From NCBI GenBank assembly GCA_900102235.1, contig FMVL01000014.1:16014-80013 (forward strand): a DNA stretch of 64,000 nucleotides, read 5' to 3'. The notes below the pieces were generated by a model. That model worked only from the letters and a program-made list of their open reading frames with translations. It was not told the DNA's origin and ran no database searches. This DNA is from Lachnospiraceae bacterium XBB2008 (GTDB taxonomy: Bacteria; Bacillota; Clostridia; Lachnospirales; Lachnospiraceae). Shown here in pieces: positions 9,153-17,129 of this stretch. The position numbers and the translations under genes were made by a program. The number at the start of each line of letters is the position of its first letter. Positions within the stretch are counted from its first letter, which is position 1.

Positions 9153-10094
9153 TCAGGAGTTCTGCGCAAGTTTACATAACACGCCTCTATACCACAGTGC
9201 GGGTTCGCGGATCTCCGAGTCGTCATACCCTCCGGTATACTTGTCGCAATCCGGGACAAACGAAGCACTGGTCTCATCCCTGTTGGAGATGTTCCACATC
9301 ACATATCCGGTATCATTCTCATCGAGCATGTCAAGCCAGATGCGGGCTTCCTCGGGATTGTGAGCTCCTGCTCCGTCTGCGGAGCATGTGCCGAACTCGG
9401 TAACGAACACGGGAAGCTTCTTAGCAATAGCATCACGGTAAATGTTCCTCAGTTTATCTCTGTGAGTGTCTGCATAGAAATGAAGAGAATACATGAGATT
9501 GTCATCTATGGTAAGCGGATCTGCACATACCTCATCGAGTCTCTGGCTCCATTCGGGAGTTCCGACAAATATAACGGCATATTTGTCATTTGCTCTGATG
9601 ACCGGGATGACCTCTTCGGCATATGCCTTAACATCTTCCCATGTGCAGTTTACATTGGGCTCGTTGCATATCTCATAGAACACATTACCGTAAGAAGCAT
9701 ATCTTTCGGATACGAGCTTGAAAAAATCAAGCGCAAGATCTTTGTGCATAAGAGGATTGGAATCCTCGAGGATATGCCAGTCGATGATAACATATAATCC
9801 GAGCTCGGTAGCGGCCTTCACTCCTCTGTCAACCACTTCGATCAGTTTCTGTCTGTTGGCATCATCGCCGACACAGTATCCGTCCTCCTCGGCAGTATAC
9901 ATGGCGAGTCTGATGATGTCTATCTTCCACTCATCCTTCATATACTCGAGGAAATCACGGTTCACATACTCCGGATACCAGCTTAAAGCATGTGTTGAAT
10001 ACCCGTGCAGAACCACTACGGTGCCGTTTCTGTCGACAAGTTTACCGTTCCTGTCAACGTGAAGTGCACCGTATCTGTCATACTTAGTCTTCAT
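9153..10094 (-). CDS. Glycoside hydrolase family 5 (endoglucanase-like), no signal peptide
   Basis: The 313-residue protein is a single GH5 catalytic domain. It begins directly with the barrel (GALHVDRNGKLVDRNG, then VLHGYSTHALSW). The acid/base Glu is in YEICNEPN and the nucleophile Glu in VFVTEFGTC. GH5 enzymes hydrolyse beta-1,4-glucans or mannans. There is no signal peptide, binding module, dockerin or anchor, unlike most secreted cellulases, so it probably acts inside the cell on imported oligosaccharides or is exported without a classical signal. It lies between recX and rny. GAAAGGAAAGG precedes the ATG. Confidence 0.9.
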   Translation of the reverse strand: MKTKYDRYGALHVDRNGKLVDRNGTVVVLHGYSTHALSWYPEYVNRDFLEYMKDEWKIDIIRLAMYTAEEDGYCVGDDANRQKLIEVVDRGVKAATELGLYVIIDWHILEDSNPLMHKDLALDFFKLVSERYASYGNVFYEICNEPNVNCTWEDVKAYAEEVIPVIRANDKYAVIFVGTPEWSQRLDEVCADPLTIDDNLMYSLHFYADTHRDKLRNIYRDAIAKKLPVFVTEFGTCSADGAGAHNPEEARIWLDMLDENDTGYVMWNISNRDETSASFVPDCDKYTGGYDDSEIREPALWYRGVLCKLAQNS

Positions 10095-10112
10095 ATACCT
10101 TTCCTTTCATGA

Positions 10113-10739
10113 TCAAGATATCTCTTCAGGAGTATTACGAAGTACCTTACGTATGGTTTCCGCAGAATATCCCCGCCCGGTCAGATAGGAATATATCTTC
10201 CCGAGCTGCTCCGTCGAGGGATCGGATATATCAAGGCGCCTTTTGGTCAAAAGGCGCCTTATCTGTTCTTCCTCATCCACCGCATCTGCAGTTCCGTCAA
10301 TACTTGTGAGTACATCGTCGATGATATCCCGAGAAACGCCTTTGGCCGTCAGATCACTGACCATACGTCTGATGCTTTTGTCCTGATTATGGCTTGTGAT
10401 ATAATCCCGTGCAAACGCACGATCATCCACATAACCATATCCTATCACATATTGCAAAGCATCATCAATTATTTCGTCAGGATATCCGCCTTCGATCAGT
10501 TTTTCCCTGAGTTTCCTTTCGGTAAAGGAATGCTTCATGAGAAGATTCATGGCGCGAAGCCTGGCTCTCTTGGTCAGCACCTCGGTTTTGATCAGTTCAC
10601 AGGTCTCTTCCGTTATGATCTCTCCCTCGACTATGCCGTATGCGGCGAGTTCGGATTTATACAATACACAGAAGCTCCTGTCATCGATATAGATGCGGTA
10701 TCTGGTCTTATTCAGTTGTTGGATCCGTGTGACGATCAC
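10113..10739 (-). CDS. recX: Regulatory protein RecX
   Basis: The 208-residue protein is made of the three-helix repeats typical of RecX, for example [16 protein letters not shown] and the repeated [14 protein letters not shown] region. RecX binds inside RecA filaments and limits their growth. Its start overlaps the recA stop by 4 nt (ATGA), so the two are translationally coupled. An acidic stretch (AVDEEEQ) separates repeats. Length is normal for Firmicutes RecX. Confidence 0.9.
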   Translation of the reverse strand: MIVTRIQQLNKTRYRIYIDDRSFCVLYKSELAAYGIVEGEIITEETCELIKTEVLTKRARLRAMNLLMKHSFTERKLREKLIEGGYPDEIIDDALQYVIGYGYVDDRAFARDYITSHNQDKSIRRMVSDLTAKGVSRDIIDDVLTSIDGTADAVDEEEQIRRLLTKRRLDISDPSTEQLGKIYSYLTGRGYSAETIRKVLRNTPEEIS

Positions 10740-11791
10740 TTTCCGTCAGACGGCTTGCTGTCTGCAGTGCTTTTGGCAGCCGCAGGCGCACTCTCCGAGT
10801 TTAAGTCAAAGAGGTCTCTGAGCCGTTTCTCGATCTCATCGCATACTTTCGGGTTGTCCTTCAGGTACTGTTTTGCATTCTCGCGTCCCTGACCGATCTT
10901 ATCCCCTTCATATGCGTACCATGCTCCGGACTTGACTATGATGTCATTATCCGCTGCCAGATCGAGTATGTCTCCGTATTTGGATATGCCTTCACCGTAC
11001 ATGATGTCGAATTCGGCTTCCTTGAACGGAGGAGCGATCTTGTTCTTAACGACTTTTACTCTGGTACGGTTTCCGATAGCCTCACCTGCCTGCTTGAGTG
11101 TTTCGATCCGTCGGACATCAAGTCTTACGGAGGAGTAGAACTTAAGGGCACGGCCGCCGGTAGTGGTCTCGGGGTTACCGAACATCACTCCGACTTTCTC
11201 TCTCAGCTGATTGATGAATACTACCGTACAGTTGGACTTGCTGATCACTGCAGTGAGCTTTCTGAGCGCCTGAGACATCAGTCTGGCCTGAAGACCCACA
11301 TGCGAATCACCCATGTCTCCGTCTATCTCGGCTTTCGGAACCAGTGCCGCAACAGAGTCAACTACCACGATATCCATGGCTCCGGACCTTACCATGGTCT
11401 CGGTTATCTCCAGAGCCTGCTCGCCGTTATCCGGCTGTGATATGTACATGTTATCGATATCGACGCCTATGTTCCTGGCATACACGGGATCAAGTGCATG
11501 CTCGGCATCTATGAATCCGGCGATACCGCCTCTCTTCTGGACCTCTGCGATCATGTGCAGCGTGACCGTAGTCTTACCTGAAGACTCGGGTCCGTATATC
11601 TCGATGATCCTCCCCTTAGGTATTCCGCCAAGCCCCAATGCGATATCCAGGCTGAGCGATCCTGTCGGAATGACCTCGACATTCATCTGCGAAGCGGGGT
11701 CGCCAAGCTTCATGACTGCGCCCTTGCCGAACTGTCGCTCGATCTGTGATAATGCTGCTTCCAATGCTTTCTGTTTTTCGTCTCTTTCCAT
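10736..11791 (-). CDS. recA: Recombinase RecA
   Basis: The 351-residue protein contains the Walker [10 protein letters not shown], the EHALDP segment, the loop-2 [16 protein letters not shown] motif and an acidic-poor C-terminus ending SKPSDGK. It drives strand exchange and activates LexA cleavage. I chose the ATG at 11791 ([14 protein letters not shown]), since TTTTTGGAGG lies just upstream and family members start here. Transcription is from a promoter with two LexA boxes. recX follows with a 4-nt overlap. Confidence 0.98.
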   Translation of the reverse strand: MERDEKQKALEAALSQIERQFGKGAVMKLGDPASQMNVEVIPTGSLSLDIALGLGGIPKGRIIEIYGPESSGKTTVTLHMIAEVQKRGGIAGFIDAEHALDPVYARNIGVDIDNMYISQPDNGEQALEITETMVRSGAMDIVVVDSVAALVPKAEIDGDMGDSHVGLQARLMSQALRKLTAVISKSNCTVVFINQLREKVGVMFGNPETTTGGRALKFYSSVRLDVRRIETLKQAGEAIGNRTRVKVVKNKIAPPFKEAEFDIMYGEGISKYGDILDLAADNDIIVKSGAWYAYEGDKIGQGRENAKQYLKDNPKVCDEIEKRLRDLFDLNSESAPAAAKSTADSKPSDGK

Positions 11792-11826
11792 AAAAACCTC
11801 CAAAAACGGTACATATAAAGCTAAGG

Positions 11827-11840
11827 GGAACATCTGTTCC
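11827..11840 (-). promoter_or_regulatory. LexA (SOS) box downstream of the recA -10
   Basis: GGAACATCTGTTCC is a perfect palindrome fitting GAAC-N4-GTTC, the Firmicutes LexA consensus. It sits just past the predicted transcription start. Confidence 0.8.
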
Positions 11841-11846
11841 TGTATT

Positions 11847-11875
11847 AATATAAAACAAATGTTCGATTATGTCAA
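11847..11875 (-). promoter_or_regulatory. Promoter of recA
   Basis: TTGACA (11875-11870), a 17-nt spacer and TATATT (11852-11847) on the minus strand. The spacer is occupied by a LexA box. Confidence 0.85.
11852..11865 (-). promoter_or_regulatory. LexA (SOS) box inside the recA promoter spacer
   Basis: On the minus strand CGAACATTTGTTTT matches CGAAC-N4-GTTY with one weak half. It lies between the -35 and -10 and would block RNA polymerase. Confidence 0.75.
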
Positions 11876-11901
11876 CAGATAATCTCTATGATCGGGAAAA
11901 C

Positions 11902-12039
11902 ACACGATATGCGAGGATATCATGCTGCGATCGAAACGACCGCGTAATATGCTTGTGAACACCGTAACAATAGCATAAAGATGAGGACATGGCAATACCA
12001 TGTCCTCATATCATCATATCGTGTTCTCAATCGCAGCAT
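11902..12039. other. Interleaved inverted repeats between cinA and recA
   Basis: Two 10-bp arms, ACACGATATG (11902-11911) and ATGCTGCGAT (11922-11931), have exact complements at 12015-12024 and 12030-12039. The order is A, B, A', B', so the pairings cross in a pseudoknot pattern. A 12-bp stem-loop sits between them. Confidence 0.55.
11981..12009 (-). terminator. Hairpin after cinA, probable terminator
   Basis: ATGAGGACATGG pairs perfectly with CCATGTCCTCAT around a 5-nt loop. On the minus strand it is followed by CTTTATGC, a weak U tract. Confidence 0.55.
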
Positions 12040-13316
12040 CATGCCAGATCGGAATGAAGCATCCTGAGCGCTGCCGAGACCGAATTGTCTCTGATCTTCT
12101 CCCTGTTGCCGGAGAAATTGAAACGCACAACATGTGCCTCGCCCCGGACGCATACGCCGATATATACGGTTCCGACGGGCTTTTCTTCCGTGCCGCCGTC
12201 AGGGCCGGCTATACCGGTGATCGCCACGGCAACATCGGCCGATGCCGCTTTGGCAGCACCGAACGCCATCTCGTAAGCGCATTCTTCGCTGACCGCGCCG
12301 AATTTCTTAAGCGTCTTTTTGCTGACTCCGAGCAGTTTGTGCTTCGCCTTGTTCGAATATGTCACGAAGCCGGTCTTATATACATCCGATACCCCGGGCA
12401 CTCCGACCATTCTTCCGGAGAGCAGTCCGCCCGTGCACGATTCGGCGAAGGTGATGGTCAGGCCGCGTTTCTTCAGCAGCTTGACCACAGCCTCTTCGAG
12501 TGTGACGTTTTCATCGGTAGTATAGACGTGTTTTCCGAATCTCTTCTTTATCTCCTTTACCACGGGAGCGGTAAGTTTCTTCGCTTCGGCCTTATTCTCA
12601 GCCATCGCGGATACGCGCATGTGAACCTCACCGGTCTTTGCATATGTAGCTATAGTGGGATTGGTCTGCGTATCTATCAGATCCTTTATCAGTTCCTCAG
12701 CGCTGCTCTCCCCTATGCCGGTCTCCTTTACGGTCACCGAATAGATCGTACCGGATGATCTTTTTTTCAGGAAAGGCCGTACGCTGTTCAAAAACATCGG
12801 CTTCATCTCTCCGGGAGGCCCCGGCATCAGAATGATGTACTTCTTAGCATTCTTCTTTTCAGTAGTGCCGCCATCAGCATCTTTTCCGTTCTTATACGGA
12901 ATGATCACACCGGGTGCGGTCCCGTTCGGGTTCTCGAGGACTTTCGCACCTTCGGGCATATATGCCTGCTTGTAATTATTCTCGGTAAGCGGGATGTTCC
13001 TTTTTTCAAAATAGGCTTTGAGCGCATCCATGGAAGGCTGATGCAGAGCAAGGCTGCACCCGCAGACTTCGGCGGCGGTCTCCTTGGTCAGATCGTCCTC
13101 CGTGGGCCCCAGTCCTCCGCTCACAAGCACTATATCCGCTCTACTGAGAGCCAGTTTGAAAGCGTCCGCAAGCCTGTCATGATTGTCTCCGACCACCTGC
13201 TGATTGAAGCAGGATAAACCAAGCGCCACACACTGCTCGGACAGAAATGCGGCGTTTGTATTAACGATATTGCCCATAAGGATCTCGGTACCTACCGAAA
13301 TGATCTCAACTGTCAT
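12039..13316 (-). CDS. cinA: CinA: nucleotide-binding domain plus nicotinamide-nucleotide amidase
   Basis: The 425-residue protein has an N-terminal MoCF-like domain (ISVGTEILMGNIVNTN, LSGGLGPTEDD, MPGPPGE) and a C-terminal CinA domain (TFAESCTGGLLSGR, AITGIAGPDGG). The C-terminal domain deamidates nicotinamide mononucleotide in pyridine nucleotide recycling. The N-terminal domain of some homologues is an ADP-ribose pyrophosphatase. It lies between pgsA and recA, the classic Firmicutes order linked to competence and damage response. Only 3 nt separate it from pgsA. Confidence 0.93.
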   Translation of the reverse strand: MTVEIISVGTEILMGNIVNTNAAFLSEQCVALGLSCFNQQVVGDNHDRLADAFKLALSRADIVLVSGGLGPTEDDLTKETAAEVCGCSLALHQPSMDALKAYFEKRNIPLTENNYKQAYMPEGAKVLENPNGTAPGVIIPYKNGKDADGGTTEKKNAKKYIILMPGPPGEMKPMFLNSVRPFLKKRSSGTIYSVTVKETGIGESSAEELIKDLIDTQTNPTIATYAKTGEVHMRVSAMAENKAEAKKLTAPVVKEIKKRFGKHVYTTDENVTLEEAVVKLLKKRGLTITFAESCTGGLLSGRMVGVPGVSDVYKTGFVTYSNKAKHKLLGVSKKTLKKFGAVSEECAYEMAFGAAKAASADVAVAITGIAGPDGGTEEKPVGTVYIGVCVRGEAHVVRFNFSGNREKIRDNSVSAALRMLHSDLA

Positions 13317-13319
13317 ATC

Positions 13320-13853
13320 TTACATATCCTTTCCCATGACACCCCAGTTCTTGACCAGATAATCGATAAGGCTGACGATGGTAAGAACCAGTGCGATGTA
13401 CATGATGATCGTAGTCACGATCTGAAGCTGAGGGATATCCACGATCATGAGGATCACCATGATCATCTGGAAAGTGGTCTTGAACTTTCCCCAGTAGCTC
13501 GCTGCGATCACGACACCGTTATCCGATGCGACAAGTCTGAAACCGCTGATGATGAACTCCCTGGCTATGATCACTATGACTATCCACGCAGGGATCCGCT
13601 CCAGTTCGATGAGAGCGATCATTGCTGAGCAGACCAGCAGTTTATCCGCCAGAGGATCCATGAATTTGCCGAAATTGGTGATCAGGTTATACTTGCGCGC
13701 TATCTTGCCGTCCGCAAGATCGGTAAGACTCGCTATGACAAATATGGCAAGCGCTATCCATTTATCATACGGGGTGATATCCAGTAACAGGAAGATCAGG
13801 AAAAACGGGATCATGATCACCCGAAGCAATGTAAGTTTATTAGGCAGGTTCAT
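13320..13853 (-). CDS. pgsA: CDP-diacylglycerol-glycerol-3-phosphate 3-phosphatidyltransferase
   Basis: The 177-residue membrane protein carries the CDP-alcohol phosphotransferase motif DG-x2-AR-x8-G-x3-D-x3-D, seen as DLADGKIAR followed by GKFMDPLAD. Five or six hydrophobic helices are visible. It commits CDP-diacylglycerol to phosphatidylglycerol and cardiolipin. The start overlaps the rimO end by 14 nt, so translation is probably coupled. Confidence 0.93.
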   Translation of the reverse strand: MNLPNKLTLLRVIMIPFFLIFLLLDITPYDKWIALAIFVIASLTDLADGKIARKYNLITNFGKFMDPLADKLLVCSAMIALIELERIPAWIVIVIIAREFIISGFRLVASDNGVVIAASYWGKFKTTFQMIMVILMIVDIPQLQIVTTIIMYIALVLTIVSLIDYLVKNWGVMGKDM

Positions 13854-15183
13854 CGATAAATTCTCCTATCAGGTCATAATCGCGGGCTTCCGTTATGCGC
13901 ACATGCGCATACTCTCCGCTCATCCTCTCCCGGTCTGCGGGAATGAACACGCGTCCGTCCACTTCCGGGGCATCCGCATAAGTACGTCCTACATATACAT
14001 CTTCCTCAGGGATACAGCCCTCGATTACGACTTCCATGATCTCGCCGATACGTCTGTCGGCGTTATCGAAGCATATCGCCTGCTGGAGTTCCATGAGTTC
14101 ATCTCTTCTTAAGTTCTTTATCTCTTCAGGTATCTGATCGTCCATTTCACCGGCCGGAGTACCTTCTTCCTGAGAATAGGTGAACACGCCCAGCCTGTCG
14201 AATTCGATCTCGTTGACGAATCTGTAGAGTTCCTGATGATCCTCTTCGGTCTCACCCGGAAAACCGCTGATCAGAGTAGTCCTAAGAACGATATCCGGTA
14301 TGCGCTCCCTGAGTCTTCCGACGATGGTCCTCAGTTCCTCCTCGGAGGTCCTGCGTCCCATCCTTTTCAGTACCGCATCGGATGCATGCTGCACCGGCAT
14401 ATCCAGATAGTGACAGAGTTTGGGATTTGACGCCATCTCCTCTATGAGAGCATCATCGATCTCTTCGGGATAACAATACTGAATCCTGATCCAATGAATG
14501 CCGTCGATCCCAGATAATCTGCGAATGAGTTCCGGGAGAGCTTTGTGCCCGTACAGATCGGTACCGTAGAGGGTAGTCTCCTGCGCGACCAGTATGAGTT
14601 CGTTCACTCCGGCTTCGGCCAGACGCTCTGCTTCTTCAACCAGATGCTCCATCGGATATGACCTGTACGGTCCGCGCAGCGACGGGATGATGCAATAGGT
14701 ACAATGCTTGTCGCACCCTTCCGCGATCTTCAGATATGCGTAAAAAAGCCCCGAAGAATGAGCTCTGTGGCGGGAACTGTACGGCGGTGTATCAAGCGGA
14801 TCACAGAATACGCTCATCCCGGCTCCGGCATACAGATCATCCAGACACTCGCGGATCTTTCCGATCGATGCGGTTCCGATCAGTGCGTCCACTTCAGGTA
14901 TCTCTTCCTGTATCTCCGAAATATACCTCTGACTCAGACACCCGGTCACAACGATGAATCTTATGTCCCCGGCATTCTTTCGTTCCGCGATCTCCAGGAT
15001 CGTATCGATGCTCTCTTCTTTGGCATCACCGATGAAACAGCATGTGTTGATGACAGCGCACTCCGCTTCATCGATATCATCGGTAAAGCTGTATCCGCCC
15101 TGTGCCAGTTCACCCAGCATGATCTCGGAATCCACCAGGTTCTTATCACATCCCAGAGAGATAAAGATTACACTTTTTTCCAT
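13840..15183 (-). CDS. rimO: Ribosomal protein S12 methylthiotransferase
   Basis: The 447-residue protein has the three MTTase parts. The N-terminal UPF0004 domain carries cluster cysteines in SLGCDKNLVDSE, INTCCFIG and TGCLSQR. The radical-SAM core carries CDKHCTYC. A C-terminal TRAM domain follows. The SLGCDKNLVDSE signature is typical of RimO rather than MiaB. It methylthiolates Asp89 of S12 using radical SAM chemistry. It sits in the conserved rpoZ-rimO-pgsA-cinA-recA order. Confidence 0.95.
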   Translation of the reverse strand: MEKSVIFISLGCDKNLVDSEIMLGELAQGGYSFTDDIDEAECAVINTCCFIGDAKEESIDTILEIAERKNAGDIRFIVVTGCLSQRYISEIQEEIPEVDALIGTASIGKIRECLDDLYAGAGMSVFCDPLDTPPYSSRHRAHSSGLFYAYLKIAEGCDKHCTYCIIPSLRGPYRSYPMEHLVEEAERLAEAGVNELILVAQETTLYGTDLYGHKALPELIRRLSGIDGIHWIRIQYCYPEEIDDALIEEMASNPKLCHYLDMPVQHASDAVLKRMGRRTSEEELRTIVGRLRERIPDIVLRTTLISGFPGETEEDHQELYRFVNEIEFDRLGVFTYSQEEGTPAGEMDDQIPEEIKNLRRDELMELQQAICFDNADRRIGEIMEVVIEGCIPEEDVYVGRTYADAPEVDGRVFIPADRERMSGEYAHVRITEARDYDLIGEFIDEPA

Positions 15184-15198
15184 ATCTTAGAATTGACA

Positions 15199-15226
15199 GA
15201 CCTGAAATGCTTATGCACTTCAGGTC
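15199..15226 (-). terminator. Hairpin between rpoZ and rimO
   Basis: GACCTGAA-TGC and GCA-TTCAGGTC form a 12-bp stem with one mismatch and a TTAT loop. There is no clear U tract, so it may be a partial terminator or an mRNA processing or stability element. Confidence 0.4.
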
Positions 15227-15232
15227 CCGTGA

Positions 15233-15466
15233 TCATTCCTCGTCGTTTAATATCTTAATCTTGCCTTCACCGAGTTCTTCGATCGCAACCGACAGGGCTT
15301 TCCTGCCCTCGCTCTCAACAAAAGCCTCATCGCCGTTGTTGATCTGTCTTGCTCTCTTGGATGTAGCCATCACGATCGAGTATCTGCTGCTTACTACAGG
15401 CTCCTCGCCGGGCTCAACATCACTGTTTACGACCTTCATCAGGTCTGAATATGACGGATGTAACAT
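15233..15466 (-). CDS. rpoZ: RNA polymerase omega subunit
   Basis: The 77-residue protein starts MLHPSYSDLMKVVNSD and contains SRYSIVMATSKRARQINNG, the conserved omega core that wraps the beta-prime C-terminus. It assists assembly of RNA polymerase. It lies between gmk and rimO, the standard Firmicutes position. The C-terminus is acidic as in relatives. Confidence 0.93.
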   Translation of the reverse strand: MLHPSYSDLMKVVNSDVEPGEEPVVSSRYSIVMATSKRARQINNGDEAFVESEGRKALSVAIEELGEGKIKILNDEE

Positions 15467-15491
15467 CTTATGTTTTCCTCCTCATTAATGC

Positions 15492-16115
15492 TTATGCATA
15501 TATTGTAAGTTCTTCATGTATCTTCTTAAGAAGCCCGGAAGAGCATCCCGGTTTATGATGTGATGCTTCTATGAGAACGTGAAGTTCTTCCACACATTTA
15601 TCAAGATCGTCGTTCACGAGCAGATAGTCATATCTGTCCACGAACTCGGATTCTTCGTAAGCTCTGCGCATCCTCTTGTTGATGGTAGCCTCATCCTCGG
15701 TGCCTCTCTCCGTGAGTCTGCGTTTAAGTTCCTCCGCACTCGGAGGCGTTACGAATATGAGTATCGCATCGGGGAATCTGGTCTTGACCTGGATCGCACC
15801 CTGCATCTCTATCTCAAGGATCACGTCCTTGCCCTGCGATATCATCTCTTCGACATACTTGCGGGGCGTTCCGTAATAGTTGCCGACAAAGGTTGCAAAC
15901 TCGAGCAGTTCGCCGTTGCTTATCGCTTCCTCAAACCGCTCCTTGCTCACGAAGAAATATGACTTGCCGTCTTCTTCGCCCTCTCGCGGTGCTCTGGTGG
16001 TCATGGAAATCGACAGCGCGTAATCATCACTCTTGGAAACGATCCTTTTAACTATGGTTCCCTTGCCTGCTCCGGAAAAACCGGAGACAACGATCAAAAC
16101 ACCTTTCTCTGCCAT
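15492..16115 (-). CDS. gmk: Guanylate kinase
   Basis: The 207-residue protein has the P-loop SGFSGAGKGTI, the GMP-binding TTRAPREGEEDGKSYFFV and EFATFVGNYYGTP, and the lid RLTERGTED. It phosphorylates GMP to GDP. Length is typical. It follows yicC by 12 nt and precedes rpoZ by 25 nt, so the three are co-transcribed. The remA gene often found between yicC and gmk in Bacilli is absent. Confidence 0.97.
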   Translation of the reverse strand: MAEKGVLIVVSGFSGAGKGTIVKRIVSKSDDYALSISMTTRAPREGEEDGKSYFFVSKERFEEAISNGELLEFATFVGNYYGTPRKYVEEMISQGKDVILEIEMQGAIQVKTRFPDAILIFVTPPSAEELKRRLTERGTEDEATINKRMRRAYEESEFVDRYDYLLVNDDLDKCVEELHVLIEASHHKPGCSSGLLKKIHEELTIYA

Positions 16116-16127
16116 ATGATCCCCTTA

Positions 16128-17006
16128 TCACTCTATATTCTGTATCTGTTCGCGTACCTTCTCTATATCCGTCTTCAGTTCTATGGCTCTGTCCGATACG
16201 GCCAGATCATTGGTCTTGGACAGGATCGTATTGGCCTCTCTGTTCATCTCCTGTGCGATGAAATCAAGTTTACGGCCTACTGCTCCGCCCTTCTTAAGAG
16301 TATCTCTGGTGGTCTCGATATGACTGCGGAGACGTACCAGTTCCTCATCCACACAGATCTTATCAGCATAAAGCGTAACTTCCATCAGGAGTCTTGATTC
16401 GTTGACGGTGGTATCTCCGAGCAGATCGCGGACCTTGTCTTCAAGACCCTTCTTAAACTCCGCGATGATCTCAGGGCTCCTGCCGGTGATGAACTCCACA
16501 TTGTCGAGCATGGTCTCGAGTTTGGACTCCAGATCGGCTCTTAAGTTCTCACCCTCAACGGTCCTTGCCTCGACAAACTTCTCTGCGGCACCGTCTATAG
16601 CCTGCTTTAAGATGTTCCAGATCTCCTCTTCATCCTGATCCGCTTCCTTCATGCTCAGGACATCCGGACATCTGGAAAGTGTCGATACCCTGACATCATC
16701 GTCAAGTCCGAAATCGGCAGCCATCTGCCTCATGTATTTCAGATATTCCGCTGCGAGTTCCCTGTTATACTCCACGAACTCCTCGGAACCCGAGTGATCT
16801 TCCCAGGTGATAAATACGTCTACCTTACCTCTCTCGATGTAGTTCTTGAGTTCGGATCTGATTGCCGATTCAAACTGGCTCAGTTTCTTGGGCATCTTGA
16901 TGCTCACATCGAGATATCTGTGGTTCACCGATCTGAGTTCCGCGGTGACCTTCTTATCATCCACGTTTAACTCATACCGGCCGAACCCGGTCATACTGCG
17001 TACCAT
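16128..17006 (-). CDS. yicC: YicC family endoribonuclease-like protein
   Basis: The 292-residue protein begins VRSMTGFGRYEL, the YicC signature, and has the conserved ELRSVNHRYLD and the C-terminal GRKLDFIAQEMNREANTILSK. E. coli YicC is an endoribonuclease that promotes sRNA decay; the role in Firmicutes is less clear. I chose the ATG at 17006, 12 residues inside the longest frame, because the N-terminus then matches the family and GAGGGG lies upstream. It heads the gmk-rpoZ stretch. Confidence 0.9.
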   Translation of the reverse strand: MVRSMTGFGRYELNVDDKKVTAELRSVNHRYLDVSIKMPKKLSQFESAIRSELKNYIERGKVDVFITWEDHSGSEEFVEYNRELAAEYLKYMRQMAADFGLDDDVRVSTLSRCPDVLSMKEADQDEEEIWNILKQAIDGAAEKFVEARTVEGENLRADLESKLETMLDNVEFITGRSPEIIAEFKKGLEDKVRDLLGDTTVNESRLLMEVTLYADKICVDEELVRLRSHIETTRDTLKKGGAVGRKLDFIAQEMNREANTILSKTNDLAVSDRAIELKTDIEKVREQIQNIE

Positions 17007-17075
17007 ATAAAATGTAATCCCCTCATTTTGAAAAATATACACAAATAAATCTATGGATTGATTTAGCCATGTGCC

Positions 17076-17104
17076 ATTATATCAAACTGTATTGACTTGC
17101 GCAA
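17076..17104 (-). promoter_or_regulatory. Promoter of the yicC-gmk-rpoZ operon
   Basis: TTGCGC (17104-17099), a 17-nt spacer and TATAAT (17081-17076) on the minus strand. It overlaps the divergent MATE promoter. Confidence 0.7.
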
Positions 17105-17119
17105 ACAAAGTGATAAAAT
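17092..17119 (+). promoter_or_regulatory. Promoter of the MATE gene, near-leaderless
   Basis: TTGACT (17092-17097), a 16-nt spacer and TAAAAT (17114-17119). The ATG at 17130 is only 10 nt past the -10, so the predicted mRNA has a leader of roughly 3-5 nt. Confidence 0.7.
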
Positions 17120-17129
17120 CGTATTCACT

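Noticed and set aside
17097..17129. TTG start 11 codons upstream for the MATE gene
   Set aside because: The TTG lies within the -35 region and before the -10, so it would not be in the mRNA made from that promoter.
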